Assembly: GCA_024276075.1 (NCBI GenBank)
Contig: JAJRXX010000003.1
Location: forward strand, 1-64,000
Length of the DNA stretch: 64,000 nt
Origin: Planctomycetota bacterium
GTDB lineage: Bacteria; Planctomycetota; Phycisphaerae; Phycisphaerales; Phycisphaeraceae
Direction of reading: 5' to 3'
Positions within the stretch are counted from its first letter, which is position 1; every line of letters starts with the position of its first letter. This document shows positions 52,475-62,190 of this stretch, piece after piece. The notes beneath the pieces were generated by a model that was not told the DNA's origin, ran no database searches, and worked only from the letters and a program-made list of their open reading frames with translations. The position numbers and the translations under genes were made by a program.

Positions 52475-53935
52475 ATGTCTCGAATCAATACAAATGTTCC
52501 AGCACTTATTGGCCAAAATAACCTTGCGAAGTCAAACGCCGACCTACAGGTTCGGCTCCAAAGGCTTAGTACAGGTATCAAAATCAACCGCGCCGCGGAC
52601 GACCCCGCGGGTCTGATCGTCTCCGAACGACTGCGAAGCGAGATCAGCAGCATCGGCAGAGCGATCGGCAACGCCGAACGGGCGGTCAACGTCATTGCCA
52701 CCGCTGAGGGGGCGCTGTCCGAGGTCTCCGCCCTGCTCAATGACATCAAAGGACTGACCGTCGAAGCCGCTAATACCGGTGCTTTCAGTAAAGAGGAGAT
52801 CGCTGCCAACCAGCTCCAGATCGACTCGGCTGTCGCCTCGATCACCAGGATATCTAATAGCACCAGCTTCGCAGGCCTACAGATGCTAAACGGGTCTCTC
52901 GACTATCTGACCAGTGGTATCAATTCCACTCAGATACAGGATGTCAAGATATTCAATGCCAACTTCGGCACCAACACGACCATCCCGACGACGGTCGAGG
53001 TACTCGCCAGCGCTAATACCGCCCAGCTATTCATCTCCGGCAACACCACCGGTTCAACCGGAGCGCTGCTCAGCAGTGTGACGTTTGAATTACAGGGTGC
53101 TAACGGCGTTGACGTGTTGTCCTTCGTGAGCGGCACGACCCTCTCGGCGGTGGTCTTCGCTGTGAATCAGCGTAAGGACGCAACGGGTGTCTCAGCCGTC
53201 TTGGTAAGCGCCACGGATCAGACCTCAGGGCTAATCCTTAACACCACGACGTTCGGATCCGAAGCGTTTGTCAGCGTCAATAAACTCAGCGGGGGCGCCT
53301 TCTTCCAGACCTTTGATCAACAAAACGGCAGCGCCGTTAATCGCGACACCGGTACCGACGTGCTCGCGCTGGTCAACGGCAACTTGGCCCTGGGTGACGG
53401 CACCGCGATCAGCCTCCGATCCAGCACACTCAACATCCAGATGAATCTGACGGTAGCTGCGGCACAGACCCAGTCGACTTACACCTTTACGGTCACAGGC
53501 GGTGGGAGCATCTTCCAGATCGGCCCGAAGATCAACTCCAATCAGCAGGTGGGCGTCGGTATCCAGTCCGTAGCCGCAACACGCCTGGGTAACGAGACGT
53601 TAGGGTTCCTGAATACCATCATTCAGGGTGGGTCCAACAGCCTCGTCGCCGGGAAGCAACGAGAGGCGTCTCAGATCATCGACGAGGCCATTGATCAGGT
53701 CTCCACCATGAGAGGCAGACTCGGAGCGTTTGAACGCAATACGCTACAAACCACGATCCGCAGTCAACAGATCGCATTGGAAAATCTAACCGCGTCTGAG
53801 AGCTCAATCCGTGATACCGATTTTGCTGTCGAGACGTCACGGCTAACCCGAGCACAGATTCTGGTCAACGCGGGCACGTCGACACTGGCGCTGGCGAACT
53901 CGTCGGCCCAGAACGTGCTGGCACTACTGGGATAA
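52475..53935 (+). CDS. fliC: flagellin
   Basis: A 486-residue flagellin. Conserved ends: N-terminal NLAKSNADLQVRLQRLSTG and INRAADDPAGLIVSERLRSEI; C-terminal ASESSIRDTDFAVETSRLTR ... NAGTSTLALANSSAQNVLALLG. The variable central part (about residues 170-370) forms outer D2/D3 domains and is Thr/Val/Asn-rich. The last CsrA-FliW regulated step in this locus. Its leader hairpin is annotated separately. No fliD or fliS follows; the next gene is on the opposite strand. Confidence 0.96.
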   Translation: MSRINTNVPALIGQNNLAKSNADLQVRLQRLSTGIKINRAADDPAGLIVSERLRSEISSIGRAIGNAERAVNVIATAEGALSEVSALLNDIKGLTVEAANTGAFSKEEIAANQLQIDSAVASITRISNSTSFAGLQMLNGSLDYLTSGINSTQIQDVKIFNANFGTNTTIPTTVEVLASANTAQLFISGNTTGSTGALLSSVTFELQGANGVDVLSFVSGTTLSAVVFAVNQRKDATGVSAVLVSATDQTSGLILNTTTFGSEAFVSVNKLSGGAFFQTFDQQNGSAVNRDTGTDVLALVNGNLALGDGTAISLRSSTLNIQMNLTVAAAQTQSTYTFTVTGGGSIFQIGPKINSNQQVGVGIQSVAATRLGNETLGFLNTIIQGGSNSLVAGKQREASQIIDEAIDQVSTMRGRLGAFERNTLQTTIRSQQIALENLTASESSIRDTDFAVETSRLTRAQILVNAGTSTLALANSSAQNVLALLG

Positions 53936-54092
53936 ACCGGTAGCACATGAATTACACCCAGATGAGCCGTGACCCTTGAATTGGTGTTGGCGTAACGACA
54001 CGGCACGGCTTGCTAGAGTGGGAAATAGGAGGGGAGATGGGGTCGGGTAACGGCCTGTCTCCAACAAGGGTTTGGCGCGTTTCGCCGCAGTG

Positions 54093-54698
54093 CTATGGGG
54101 CAACCGGCACCGGTAGGCCCAGGAAATTCGCCAACAGACGATGACCCTCGACGGTCAAAAAACTCTCGGGGTGAAACTGAACCCCTTCAAGCGATGCATC
54201 GCCGAACACCCCGGGGCGGGCACGCATGCCCATGATCTCGCCCTGTTCGGTCCACGCGCTTCGCTCAAATCGCTTGTCGTCGAACGAGTCCTTTAAGACA
54301 ACCAAGCTGTGGTACCGGGTAGCGGTAAAGGGATTGCTCAAACCCTCAAAGATCGTTCGGTTATCGTGGTGGATCGGCGACGTCTTGCCGTGCATCAACC
54401 GGTCGTTGCGGTCCACGGTCATGCCAAACACGTGCCCGATGCACTGGTGTCCCAGGCACACGCCAAGCAACGGGACCTTACCCGCAAATGCCTGGATCAG
54501 ATCGTTGGACACCCCCCCTTCTCGCGGCGTGCACGGGCCAGGCGAAATGATCACGTGGTTGGGCCCCAATGCCACCGCTTCGTCCACGGTGATCTTATCG
54601 TTTCGGTAGACCTGGACCTCCAGGCGCGCGTCGATCTCCCCGATCCGCTGGACGAGGTTGTAGGTAAAGCTGTCGTAATTATCGATAAGCAGGATCAT
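54093..54698 (-). CDS. trpG: anthranilate/aminodeoxychorismate synthase glutamine amidotransferase
   Basis: A 201-residue class I glutamine amidotransferase. The N-terminal [27 protein letters not shown], the nucleophile Cys in [14 protein letters not shown] and [10 protein letters not shown] are complete. It supplies ammonia to TrpE (tryptophan) or PabB (folate); the dual-use TrpG/PabA form is common. trpE, trpD and pabB are not adjacent. Convergent with the flagellin gene. Confidence 0.92.
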   Translation of the reverse strand: MILLIDNYDSFTYNLVQRIGEIDARLEVQVYRNDKITVDEAVALGPNHVIISPGPCTPREGGVSNDLIQAFAGKVPLLGVCLGHQCIGHVFGMTVDRNDRLMHGKTSPIHHDNRTIFEGLSNPFTATRYHSLVVLKDSFDDKRFERSAWTEQGEIMGMRARPGVFGDASLEGVQFHPESFLTVEGHRLLANFLGLPVPVAP

Positions 54699-54839
54699 GG
54701 CTCTATCCTATACCAATCGTCATAAATATTGTCCTATTTGCCCTTGTACGTGGGAGCAGATTTCACAAATACTTATGCCTGCACAACGCGGTCAAAAAAT
54801 ACGCGCGCATAGACAGCCCCACACCAAAGACCACAGCGG

Positions 54840-57800
54840 TCAACCCTTGACCACGATGTTGACCATACGGCTTTTCACAACGATCACTTTGCGTATCGCT
54901 TTACCATCGATTTGAGATTTCACTTTTTCGTGGGCCAATGCAGCGAGTTCGATGGCCTTCTCATCCGCGTCGGCGGGGACGGTGATCTTGCCCTTGAGCT
55001 TGCCGTTGACCTGTACCGGATACTGCACCTCGTCCTCGACGAGCATCGCGGGGTCGTAAGTCGGCCAAGTCTCATATGACAGCGATTGGTCGTGGCCGAG
55101 CCTGCTCCAAAGCTCTTCCGCGGCGTGCGGGGCCATGGGGCTCAGGCACAGCAGCATCGGTACCGCCGCCTCGCGCGGGACGCGGTCCAGGGCCACCAGT
55201 TCGTTATTGAGCTCGATCAGGGCGGCGATCGCCACGTTAAACGACATCGACTCCATCGCGTCGGTCACCCGCTTGATAGTCTGGTGCAATTTGCGGCGAA
55301 TCGCTTCGGTCGCTGGCTCGTCAGATACGAGTAGCGTCTCGCTGTCGTCGTCGATGAAGTTTCGCCACAGCCTTTGGAGGAACCGATGGACGCCGACGAT
55401 ATCGCGTGTCCGCCAAAGCTTGGACTGATCCAGCGGGCCCAGGTACATCTCGTATAGCCGAAGTGTGTCGCAGCCGTATTGCTCACAGATGTCATCAGGT
55501 GCAATGGCGTTCTTGAGGCTCTTGCCCATCTTACCCATCTGGGCGTTGACCTCTTGGCCCTCAAAAAAGTACTTGCCGCCCTTCTCCTGTACCTTTTCCG
55601 CTGATACGTAGACGCCCCGCTCGTCGGTGAACGCGTGAGCCTGGATGTAACCCTGGTTAAACAACCGTCCGAACGGCTCGGGGGTGCTCACGTGCCCCAA
55701 GTCGTAAAGCACCTTGTGCCAGAACCGCGCGTACAACAGGTGCAGCACCGCGTGCTCAGCGCCGCCGACATATAGGTCCAACCCGCCCTGCGCTGCCTGA
55801 CCCGGCTTGCCTTGACTGGTCATCCAATATTGCTGTGCCTGGTCGCCCACAAACCGATCGGCATTATGCGGGTCGAGAAACCGCAGATAGTACCAGCACG
55901 AGCCAGCCCACTGCGGCATCGTGTTTAGCTCGCGGGTGTACCGGACGCCATCGCGCTCGACGACGCGCCACGACTGCGGCGCCCTGCCCAGCGGGGGCTT
56001 TGGAGGGGCAGCGGGATCATCGCTAGCGGTGAGCTTAAAGTCCTCCATCTCCGGCAGCTCAACGGGCAGTTCCGACTCGTCGATCGCCATGATCTCGCCG
56101 TTGGGCCCGTGCAAAATAGGGAACGGCTCACCCCAGTACCGCTGCCTGCTAAAGAGCCAATCACGGAGCTTAAATTGCGTCGTCGCCTTGCCGAGCCCCT
56201 TTGCCGTCAGCCACGCGGTGATCGTGCGTTTCGCCTCGTCGGAAGATAGGCCGTTTAGTGATATTTCGTCGTTGGCAGAATGCGCGCCGATGCCGGGCTC
56301 CGTCACCGCTTCGCCCAAGTGCTCGGCAAGTCGACCCTGTTTGCCAGCGGTCAGCAGCGCAGCGAACCCGTCGTGCAACAGGTCGTCCATCGCGTCCTGC
56401 CACAACGAACTGATCGACCCACGAGCGGATATGCCCGGGGCACCCGATTCACCGGTCCCGCGCCGCGTTGCAACCGTCTCCCAGACGGTGTCGTAATCAT
56501 GGCGAGATTGATTCACACACAGGGCTACGAAATCGACCAACATCTGCCGCGTTGTTTCGTCATCTTGCCCGTTTTGGTCGAACCGCTGGCAGAATGCAGA
56601 CACCGCACCCAATACCGACGTGTAGACCACGTCCCGGATCGGCAGATTAAATTGCTTGGCAAACGCAAAGTCCCGGCTGTCGTGCGCGGGCACAGCCATG
56701 ATCGCACCGGTGCCGTAGCCCATCATGACGTAGTCGGCGATCCAAATGGGTGTCTTCTCGCCGTTGACGGGGTTGATCGCGTAGCCGCCTGTGAAGACGC
56801 CCGTCTTCTGCTTGGTCTCCGCTTGGCGATCCGCGTCCGCCTTCGCCGCTGCCTGCGCACGGTAGTGGTTCACCGCTTCGTCGTAATCGGCTGTGGTAAT
56901 GGTCTCCACTAGCGGGTGCTCGGGTGCCAACACCATATATGTCGCCCCGAACAGCGTGTCGGGCCGGGTTGTGAAAACGGTGATGACCTCGTCACTGCCG
57001 GCGACCGCGAAATCGACCCTGGCGCCGTCGGATCGGCCCACCCAGTTGCGCTGCATGAGCTTGATCGGCTCGGGCCAATCGACCTGGTCGAGTTCTTCGA
57101 TTAATCGCGGTGCGTATGCGGTGATGCGGAGCATCCACTGCCGCAACGGGCGCTTGAAGACCGGGTGGTTCCCCCGTTCGCTGCGCCCGTCGTTCGTGAC
57201 TTCCTCGTTTGCCAGGACCGTCCCCAAGGCTGGGCACCAGTTTACGGGTACCTCGGCCATATACGCCAAACGCTGACCCTCGAGCACGTCCCGCTGCTGG
57301 TCTGCTGATAGCTCGAACCATTTGCGTGCGCCGACCGGCGTACCCGCGATGGCGTCGAGACCCTCGCCTTGAACTGCGTCGATCAGCTCGCCCTCGGGAC
57401 CGATGTACACCTGCTCGGACTCAAGCAATTGTACCAGATCGGTGATCGGGCGCGCCTTCTGACCAGCAGGGTCGTACCAACTGTTGAACATCTGCAGGAA
57501 TATCCACTGCGTCCAACGGTAATACCCCGCGTCGGTCGTCGCCAGGCAGCGGTCCCAGTCGTAGCTCAAGCCCAGTTGTTTGAGCTGGCGGGTCATGTTG
57601 GCGATGTTCTTTTCGGTCGTGATGCGCGGGTGGACCCCGTGCTCGACAGCGAACTGCTCAGCGGGCAGGCCAAACGCGTCGTAACCCATCGGGTGCAGCA
57701 CATTGTGCCCGGTCATCCGCTTGTAACGCGCCACGATATCCGTAGCGATGTACCCCAACGGGTGTCCCACGTGCAGCCCCACGCCCGACGGATACGGGAA

Positions 57801-57932
57801 CATATCGAGCACATAGAACTTGGGCTTGTCGGGATCGAACCCTTCGTCACCAGGGTTTGGCGTGCGGAACGTCTGGTGCTGCGCCCAGTGGCGTTGCCAG
57901 CATTCTTCGATCGCGACGAAGTCGTATCCCAT
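54840..57932 (-). CDS. leuS: leucyl-tRNA synthetase, with a large insertion
   Basis: A 1030-residue LeuRS; the usual bacterial length is about 860. HIGH motif HVGHPLGY near residue 52, KMSKS-type KMGKS at about 800, the editing-domain end MAVPAHDSRDFAFAKQF, and the C-terminal anticodon domain are all present. Extra length lies mainly at about residues 438-550 (nt ~56270-56620), between the editing domain and KLRDWLFSRQRYWGEPFPI. This acidic/Ala-rich helical insert contains LVDFVALCVNQSRHDYDTVW. It charges tRNA-Leu in the cytoplasm. Confidence 0.95.
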   Translation of the reverse strand: MGYDFVAIEECWQRHWAQHQTFRTPNPGDEGFDPDKPKFYVLDMFPYPSGVGLHVGHPLGYIATDIVARYKRMTGHNVLHPMGYDAFGLPAEQFAVEHGVHPRITTEKNIANMTRQLKQLGLSYDWDRCLATTDAGYYRWTQWIFLQMFNSWYDPAGQKARPITDLVQLLESEQVYIGPEGELIDAVQGEGLDAIAGTPVGARKWFELSADQQRDVLEGQRLAYMAEVPVNWCPALGTVLANEEVTNDGRSERGNHPVFKRPLRQWMLRITAYAPRLIEELDQVDWPEPIKLMQRNWVGRSDGARVDFAVAGSDEVITVFTTRPDTLFGATYMVLAPEHPLVETITTADYDEAVNHYRAQAAAKADADRQAETKQKTGVFTGGYAINPVNGEKTPIWIADYVMMGYGTGAIMAVPAHDSRDFAFAKQFNLPIRDVVYTSVLGAVSAFCQRFDQNGQDDETTRQMLVDFVALCVNQSRHDYDTVWETVATRRGTGESGAPGISARGSISSLWQDAMDDLLHDGFAALLTAGKQGRLAEHLGEAVTEPGIGAHSANDEISLNGLSSDEAKRTITAWLTAKGLGKATTQFKLRDWLFSRQRYWGEPFPILHGPNGEIMAIDESELPVELPEMEDFKLTASDDPAAPPKPPLGRAPQSWRVVERDGVRYTRELNTMPQWAGSCWYYLRFLDPHNADRFVGDQAQQYWMTSQGKPGQAAQGGLDLYVGGAEHAVLHLLYARFWHKVLYDLGHVSTPEPFGRLFNQGYIQAHAFTDERGVYVSAEKVQEKGGKYFFEGQEVNAQMGKMGKSLKNAIAPDDICEQYGCDTLRLYEMYLGPLDQSKLWRTRDIVGVHRFLQRLWRNFIDDDSETLLVSDEPATEAIRRKLHQTIKRVTDAMESMSFNVAIAALIELNNELVALDRVPREAAVPMLLCLSPMAPHAAEELWSRLGHDQSLSYETWPTYDPAMLVEDEVQYPVQVNGKLKGKITVPADADEKAIELAALAHEKVKSQIDGKAIRKVIVVKSRMVNIVVKG

Positions 57933-58032
57933 ACGCTAAAGGATAGCTGATTACTCGTTTTGGTTACAGCATTCGCACAGGTACCAGCAGCGCCTTTTCG
58001 ACCACACACAGGCAACATCGCTAGGGCCATGC

Positions 58033-58653
58033 TTAGAACGGGATCATCAGGCCGGAGTAGATCATGACCCCGTCGTAGCCGGGGTTCTTCAGTGGCCCGT
58101 CCTTGTTCGCATTTGAGATGTGCAGCCAGCGCACCCCCGACATGAGCCTTGCGCGATCCAATAGCTCAACGGTAAATCCAATCCCAGCCTGAGGCCTGAA
58201 GTTGAAGTGCGTGCCCACAGTCGGAAACGGGTCCGAGCTCTGCTGAAGCCCCGCACCCCCTTCGAGATAAAACGTCCACGGACCTTCCTTACGGAAGTGG
58301 TACCGCAACAGCAGGTCAACCCCAACGACCGAAGCGACGCCCTCTGTTCCTTCATTGATATTAATCTCGCCCGCCAACAACTCGATGTTAATCGACAAAT
58401 CGTCTTTCATGTAATACCCCGCGCCCACGTGCGCGGTGAAGACATTACCCGTCCTGTCGCCCAGCGCCGCTGAGCCATAGGTCTGAAAGGTCCAACTACC
58501 CGCCTTACCGAAGCCGACCCGTTGAACACCCTTCAGCGCACCGTCCCCAAACAAGTCAGCCATCACGCCCGTCTCGTCCGCCGAGGCACTGGCGCCCAAA
58601 GCAGCGCTTAGAGCCATGCCTAAACAAAAACAGAAACAGAAAACGCTCTGCAT
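58033..58653 (-). CDS. PagL-like outer-membrane lipid A 3-O-deacylase
   Basis: A 206-residue protein with a signal peptide (MQSVFCFCFCLGMALSAALG, cleavage near ASA) and alternating beta-strands ending in Phe (SGLMIPF), an outer-membrane barrel. The C-terminal WLHISNANKDGPLKNPGYDG matches the PagL active-site region: His and Ser in HISN, and an Asp where PagL has Glu. PagL removes a 3-O acyl chain from lipid A. It has a plausible promoter and a G10 tract in its leader. A generic acyloxyacyl-type barrel is the alternative. Confidence 0.75.
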   Translation of the reverse strand: MQSVFCFCFCLGMALSAALGASASADETGVMADLFGDGALKGVQRVGFGKAGSWTFQTYGSAALGDRTGNVFTAHVGAGYYMKDDLSINIELLAGEININEGTEGVASVVGVDLLLRYHFRKEGPWTFYLEGGAGLQQSSDPFPTVGTHFNFRPQAGIGFTVELLDRARLMSGVRWLHISNANKDGPLKNPGYDGVMIYSGLMIPF

Positions 58654-58932
58654 AAACCGGCCTTATTCTGTATCCCCCCCCCCGCGCGACAGGTCCGTAC
58701 CGCGACGATATTACAACAATCGGTACGACCGGCAACTTAGCGCGTTTCCCAATGGTCGTGGGTCATTACGATGACGCTCGAATTCAAACTGACCCACTAC
58801 CGTTTCCCCGGTAGATGTCGTGAAGAGGTTTTCCCCAAGTGTTTTTGTGTGTACGATTGCGAGGCTGCGGAGCGGGCCTTTGCCCCGCACGACGAGTTTC
58901 ACAGACGAGTTTTAACACTTTCATACGTGCCC
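58654..58932. promoter_or_regulatory. leader and promoter region before the PagL-like gene, with a G10 tract
   Basis: On the minus strand TTGCCG (58735-58730), a 16-base spacer and TAATAT (58713-58708) form a sigma-70-like promoter about 55 bases before the PagL-like ATG. The RNA leader then contains a run of ten G (C10 on the plus strand, 58674-58683), 20 bases before the ATG. The right half of the gap holds an R8 repeat (58780-58802) and the start region of the next plus-strand gene. Confidence 0.5.
58780..58802 (+). repeat. R8 repeat copy
   Basis: GAATTCAAACTGACCCACTA followed by CCG, closely matching the end of the R8 unit at 31047-31079. Located upstream of the carboxyltransferase gene, where it opens a false N-terminal extension of that frame. 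Confidence 0.6.
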
Positions 58933-60528
58933 ATGACCCAAAAACGCCACAAGACCACCGAGCACGCTGGCACACCGGGCAAGATCAATCTGATTGATTG
59001 CTCGCTGCGGGACGGGCATCAATCTCTGCTGGCCACACGCATGAGCACCGAGCAGACCCTGCGCGTGCTGCCGCTGCTGCGTGACAGCGGGTACACGATC
59101 CTCGAGCTGTGGGGCGGTGCCACGCTCGATTCGGCACTGCGGTTCACCCACGACGACCCATTCGAACGGCTCGACCGGTTCACTGAGGTATTAGGCAACC
59201 CGACGCCGAATTATTCCACAGCCTCGGACGCCAAATCCGGTGTCGGCGGGGTCTCGATCCGGTCGCTGTGCCGCGGGCAAAACCTCTTCGGCTACAGCCC
59301 CTACCCGGACAATGTCGTCGTCGAGTTTCTCAAGGAAGCGGTCCGATCGGGGTCCAACCGCGTGCGGGTGTTCGATGCATTAAACGACCACCGCAACCTC
59401 ACCACGGCCATCATGGCCACCAAGACCTTCAACGGCCACGCAGAAGCAGCGCTCTCATACACCACCAGCCCGGTCCACGACATTAATCACTTCGTAAACT
59501 TCGCTCGCCAAGCACTCGACTGCGGCGCCGATTCGCTAGCGATCAAGGACATGGCCGGCCTGTTGCACCCCGCCGACGCGTACGAGTTAATCGAAGCACT
59601 CAAGCAAAATTTTCCGGGCGTCGAGTTGACGCTCCACTCGCACTGCACCAACGGCTTGGCGGTCACCAGCTACATCGTGGGCATGCTCACGGGCGTCGAT
59701 CACCTCGATACCTGCTACGGCCCGATGGCGGGCGCCACCGCGCAGCCCCCCGCTGAGCTGATCGCATTCTTCGCCCACGAGTTGGGTATCCAGATCAACG
59801 TCGACATGAGCCTGGCCCCGCAGATCGATGCACAGCTACGGCAAATACGACAAGAACTAGCCGCCATCGACAAAGACCCGAAGCACATGGGCAACCCCTG
59901 GCCCACGCAGCCCGACGCCGATCTGCGTCAGAAGATCAGCCGGGCCGCCAAGCTGATCCAAAAGCGCGACCGCGATAGCCTCGACCAGGCCATCGCGATT
60001 ATCGAGGATGACATACTCGTCCCGCAGGGCTACCCCCCCATCGACCGCCGTCAGCTCGACGCCCAGGTCCCCGGTGGCATGCTCTCGAACCTCCACAACC
60101 AACTCAAGGAACAGGGCAAACTCGACGAGCTACCCCAAATACTCGAAGAAGTCCCCCGGGTGCGTAAGGCTGCGGGATTCGTCCCGCTTGTGACCCCAAC
60201 GAGCCAAATCGTCGGGACCCAAGCGGCGTTTAATGTCATCCAGGGTGAGCCTTACGGCTTTGTCAGCGAGCCGTTCCGTGATCTATTAATGGGTAAATAC
60301 GGCCGACTACCCGGGCCCGCTGATCCGCAGGTCCTGGCAAAAGTGGCCCGGGGTGAACCGCCCGCCATGAACCGGCCCGGCGAGTACGTCAGTGATATCG
60401 ACTTGGGCAAAACGTATGATGAAAACGCCGACCTGATCCGCTCGCACCGCGACTTGCTGCTGCTGCTGCTGTTCCCGGTACCGGCCCGGCAATTCCTAAA
60501 TAAACGCCTTGAGGCCGTCGCGCTTTAG
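58933..60528 (+). CDS. biotin-dependent carboxyltransferase subunit (oxaloacetate decarboxylase alpha / pyruvate carboxylase B type)
   Basis: A 531-residue carboxyltransferase TIM barrel plus conserved-carboxylase domain. Metal and substrate motifs: DCSLRDGHQSLLATRM from D22, RVFDALND, the catalytic Lys in KDMAGLL (K205), and Zn-binding LHSHCTNG (H235, H237). The usual C-terminal biotinyl Met-Lys-Met domain is absent; the protein ends after the conserved carboxylase domain, with a hydrophobic LLLLLLFPVP. The ATG at 58933 is chosen because upstream sequence is repeat-derived. The biotin carrier and carboxylase subunits must lie elsewhere. Oxaloacetate decarboxylase, pyruvate carboxylase or transcarboxylase 5S subunit cannot be told apart. 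Confidence 0.85.
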   Translation: MTQKRHKTTEHAGTPGKINLIDCSLRDGHQSLLATRMSTEQTLRVLPLLRDSGYTILELWGGATLDSALRFTHDDPFERLDRFTEVLGNPTPNYSTASDAKSGVGGVSIRSLCRGQNLFGYSPYPDNVVVEFLKEAVRSGSNRVRVFDALNDHRNLTTAIMATKTFNGHAEAALSYTTSPVHDINHFVNFARQALDCGADSLAIKDMAGLLHPADAYELIEALKQNFPGVELTLHSHCTNGLAVTSYIVGMLTGVDHLDTCYGPMAGATAQPPAELIAFFAHELGIQINVDMSLAPQIDAQLRQIRQELAAIDKDPKHMGNPWPTQPDADLRQKISRAAKLIQKRDRDSLDQAIAIIEDDILVPQGYPPIDRRQLDAQVPGGMLSNLHNQLKEQGKLDELPQILEEVPRVRKAAGFVPLVTPTSQIVGTQAAFNVIQGEPYGFVSEPFRDLLMGKYGRLPGPADPQVLAKVARGEPPAMNRPGEYVSDIDLGKTYDENADLIRSHRDLLLLLLFPVPARQFLNKRLEAVAL

Positions 60529-60606
60529 GGCCCCTGTGCATTTTGTGTATATTAATTGATTAGCCTTATCCACTGTTTATAACGCACTCCAAGGAGAATC
60601 CGCACC

Positions 60607-62103
60607 ATGGCGGAACAGAAACTCGCAGAACCCGAAACCCAAAACGATGACCTGGACGTCCGCCTCGAAGACGTCGGCCCGGCACGCAAGTGCCTGACCA
60701 TCGAGATACCCGCACAGCGCATCTCGGGCATCATCGAGGCGAACTACTCGCGGCTGGGAAACGACGCTGTCGTACCCGGCTTCCGCAAGGGGCGCGTACC
60801 CAGGCGGCTGCTTGAGAAGCGGTTCGGATCATCGCTCAAAGAGGACACGCGCAATCAACTCCTAGGCGAGTGCTACAAAGAGGCGATCGAGCAGCACAAG
60901 CTCGACGTCATCGGCGAGCCGGACATCAAAGACCTCGAAGAGATCACGCTCCCCGACGACGGGCCGTTATCGTTTAAGGTCGAGGTCGAGGTCTCACCCG
61001 ACGTCAATCTACCTGACCTCAAAGGCATCAAGGTAAACAAACCCAAGCTGACCATCACCGACAAGGACGTGGATGAAGAGGTGTCGCGCCTGCGTGAGCG
61101 GCTGGGCCAAACCATCGAGGTCAAAGATACCGCCGTCGAGGAACAGGACTACATCCAGGCAGACGTCCGTATCCTCGTGGGCAAAGACGCCAGCGACGAC
61201 GCCGACCAGATCAGCCACCACCCCGACACGTGGGTCTGGGTGCACGGCAAAGCCGAAGACTACAAAGGACACGTCGCAGGCATCGTCGTCGACAAGCTGG
61301 GCAAACACCTGCTGGCCAAGACCAGCGGGGATGCAGTCCGCATCTCACAGGTTGGCCCAAAACAACACGAAGACGAGCGGATCAAAGAGCAACCTATTAC
61401 CCTCGTTATCGTGATCAATTCGGTTCACCGCCACGAACCCGCCGAGCTAGCGCAGCTCATCGCTACTATGGGGGCCGATTCCGAAAAGGAACTGCTCGAG
61501 CACGTCAAGCAGGGCCTGATCGAACGCAACGAACGGCAGCAGGCCAGCACCATGCACGAGCAGGTCTGTGATTTCCTATTGGATAAAGTCGACTTAGCCC
61601 TACCCGAAGGCCTGACCAGTCGGCAAAGTGCCAGACAACTCCAGCGGCAAGCAATGGAAATGGCGTACCTGGGCACCGACACGCAGACCATCGAGCAGAA
61701 GATCGCCGAGATGCGGCAGGAGAGCACAGAAAAAGCCACCCGCCAACTCAAGCAATTCTTTATCCTCGACCAGGCTGCCAAGCAGTTGGACATCGAGGTA
61801 TCGGAGAGTGAGGTAAACGGCCGGATCACCATGCTCGCTGTTCAGCAGGGTCGTCGTCCTGAAAAGGTTCGCCAGGAAATGTCGCGCCAGGGCGAGATCG
61901 AATCGCTCTACCTTCAGATACGAGAGCAGAAGACCCTCGATAAAATCCTCGAGGAAGCTCAGATCATCGAAGCCGACGCACCGACCAAAGAACCTAAAAA
62001 ATCTAAAGAAACCAAAGAAGCCGCGGAAAAGAAGACGACGAAAAAACGCACCACCAAAAAGAAGACCGACACGAAACCCGACACAAAATCAAAGAAGCAG
62101 TGA
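60607..62103 (+). CDS. tig: trigger factor
   Basis: A 498-residue ribosome-bound chaperone. The N-terminal ribosome-binding domain has the signature GFRKGRVPRRLLEKRFG (about residues 58-75). The central domain, normally an FKBP-type PPIase, is hard to match: the segment from VEEQDYIQADVRIL lacks the usual FDGxxF pattern. The C-terminal arms are helical and complete. A Lys/Thr-rich tail of ~40 residues follows (KKTTKKRTTKKKTDTK), probably disordered. AAGGAGA lies upstream of the start. Usually linked to clpP-clpX; here clpX follows without clpP. Confidence 0.92.
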   Translation: MAEQKLAEPETQNDDLDVRLEDVGPARKCLTIEIPAQRISGIIEANYSRLGNDAVVPGFRKGRVPRRLLEKRFGSSLKEDTRNQLLGECYKEAIEQHKLDVIGEPDIKDLEEITLPDDGPLSFKVEVEVSPDVNLPDLKGIKVNKPKLTITDKDVDEEVSRLRERLGQTIEVKDTAVEEQDYIQADVRILVGKDASDDADQISHHPDTWVWVHGKAEDYKGHVAGIVVDKLGKHLLAKTSGDAVRISQVGPKQHEDERIKEQPITLVIVINSVHRHEPAELAQLIATMGADSEKELLEHVKQGLIERNERQQASTMHEQVCDFLLDKVDLALPEGLTSRQSARQLQRQAMEMAYLGTDTQTIEQKIAEMRQESTEKATRQLKQFFILDQAAKQLDIEVSESEVNGRITMLAVQQGRRPEKVRQEMSRQGEIESLYLQIREQKTLDKILEEAQIIEADAPTKEPKKSKETKEAAEKKTTKKRTTKKKTDTKPDTKSKKQ

Positions 62104-62190
62104 GCCAGACCGACCCCGCTTGAAATCCGCGCGTGTTTACAAACGCCCGAGCATGACGGACAATAACTCACTCATCGCATCTTCGACGCG

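Noticed and set aside
58771-58932. N-terminal extension of the carboxyltransferase
   Set aside because: It is encoded by an R8 repeat and Cys-rich non-family sequence; the family begins at the ATG at 58933.
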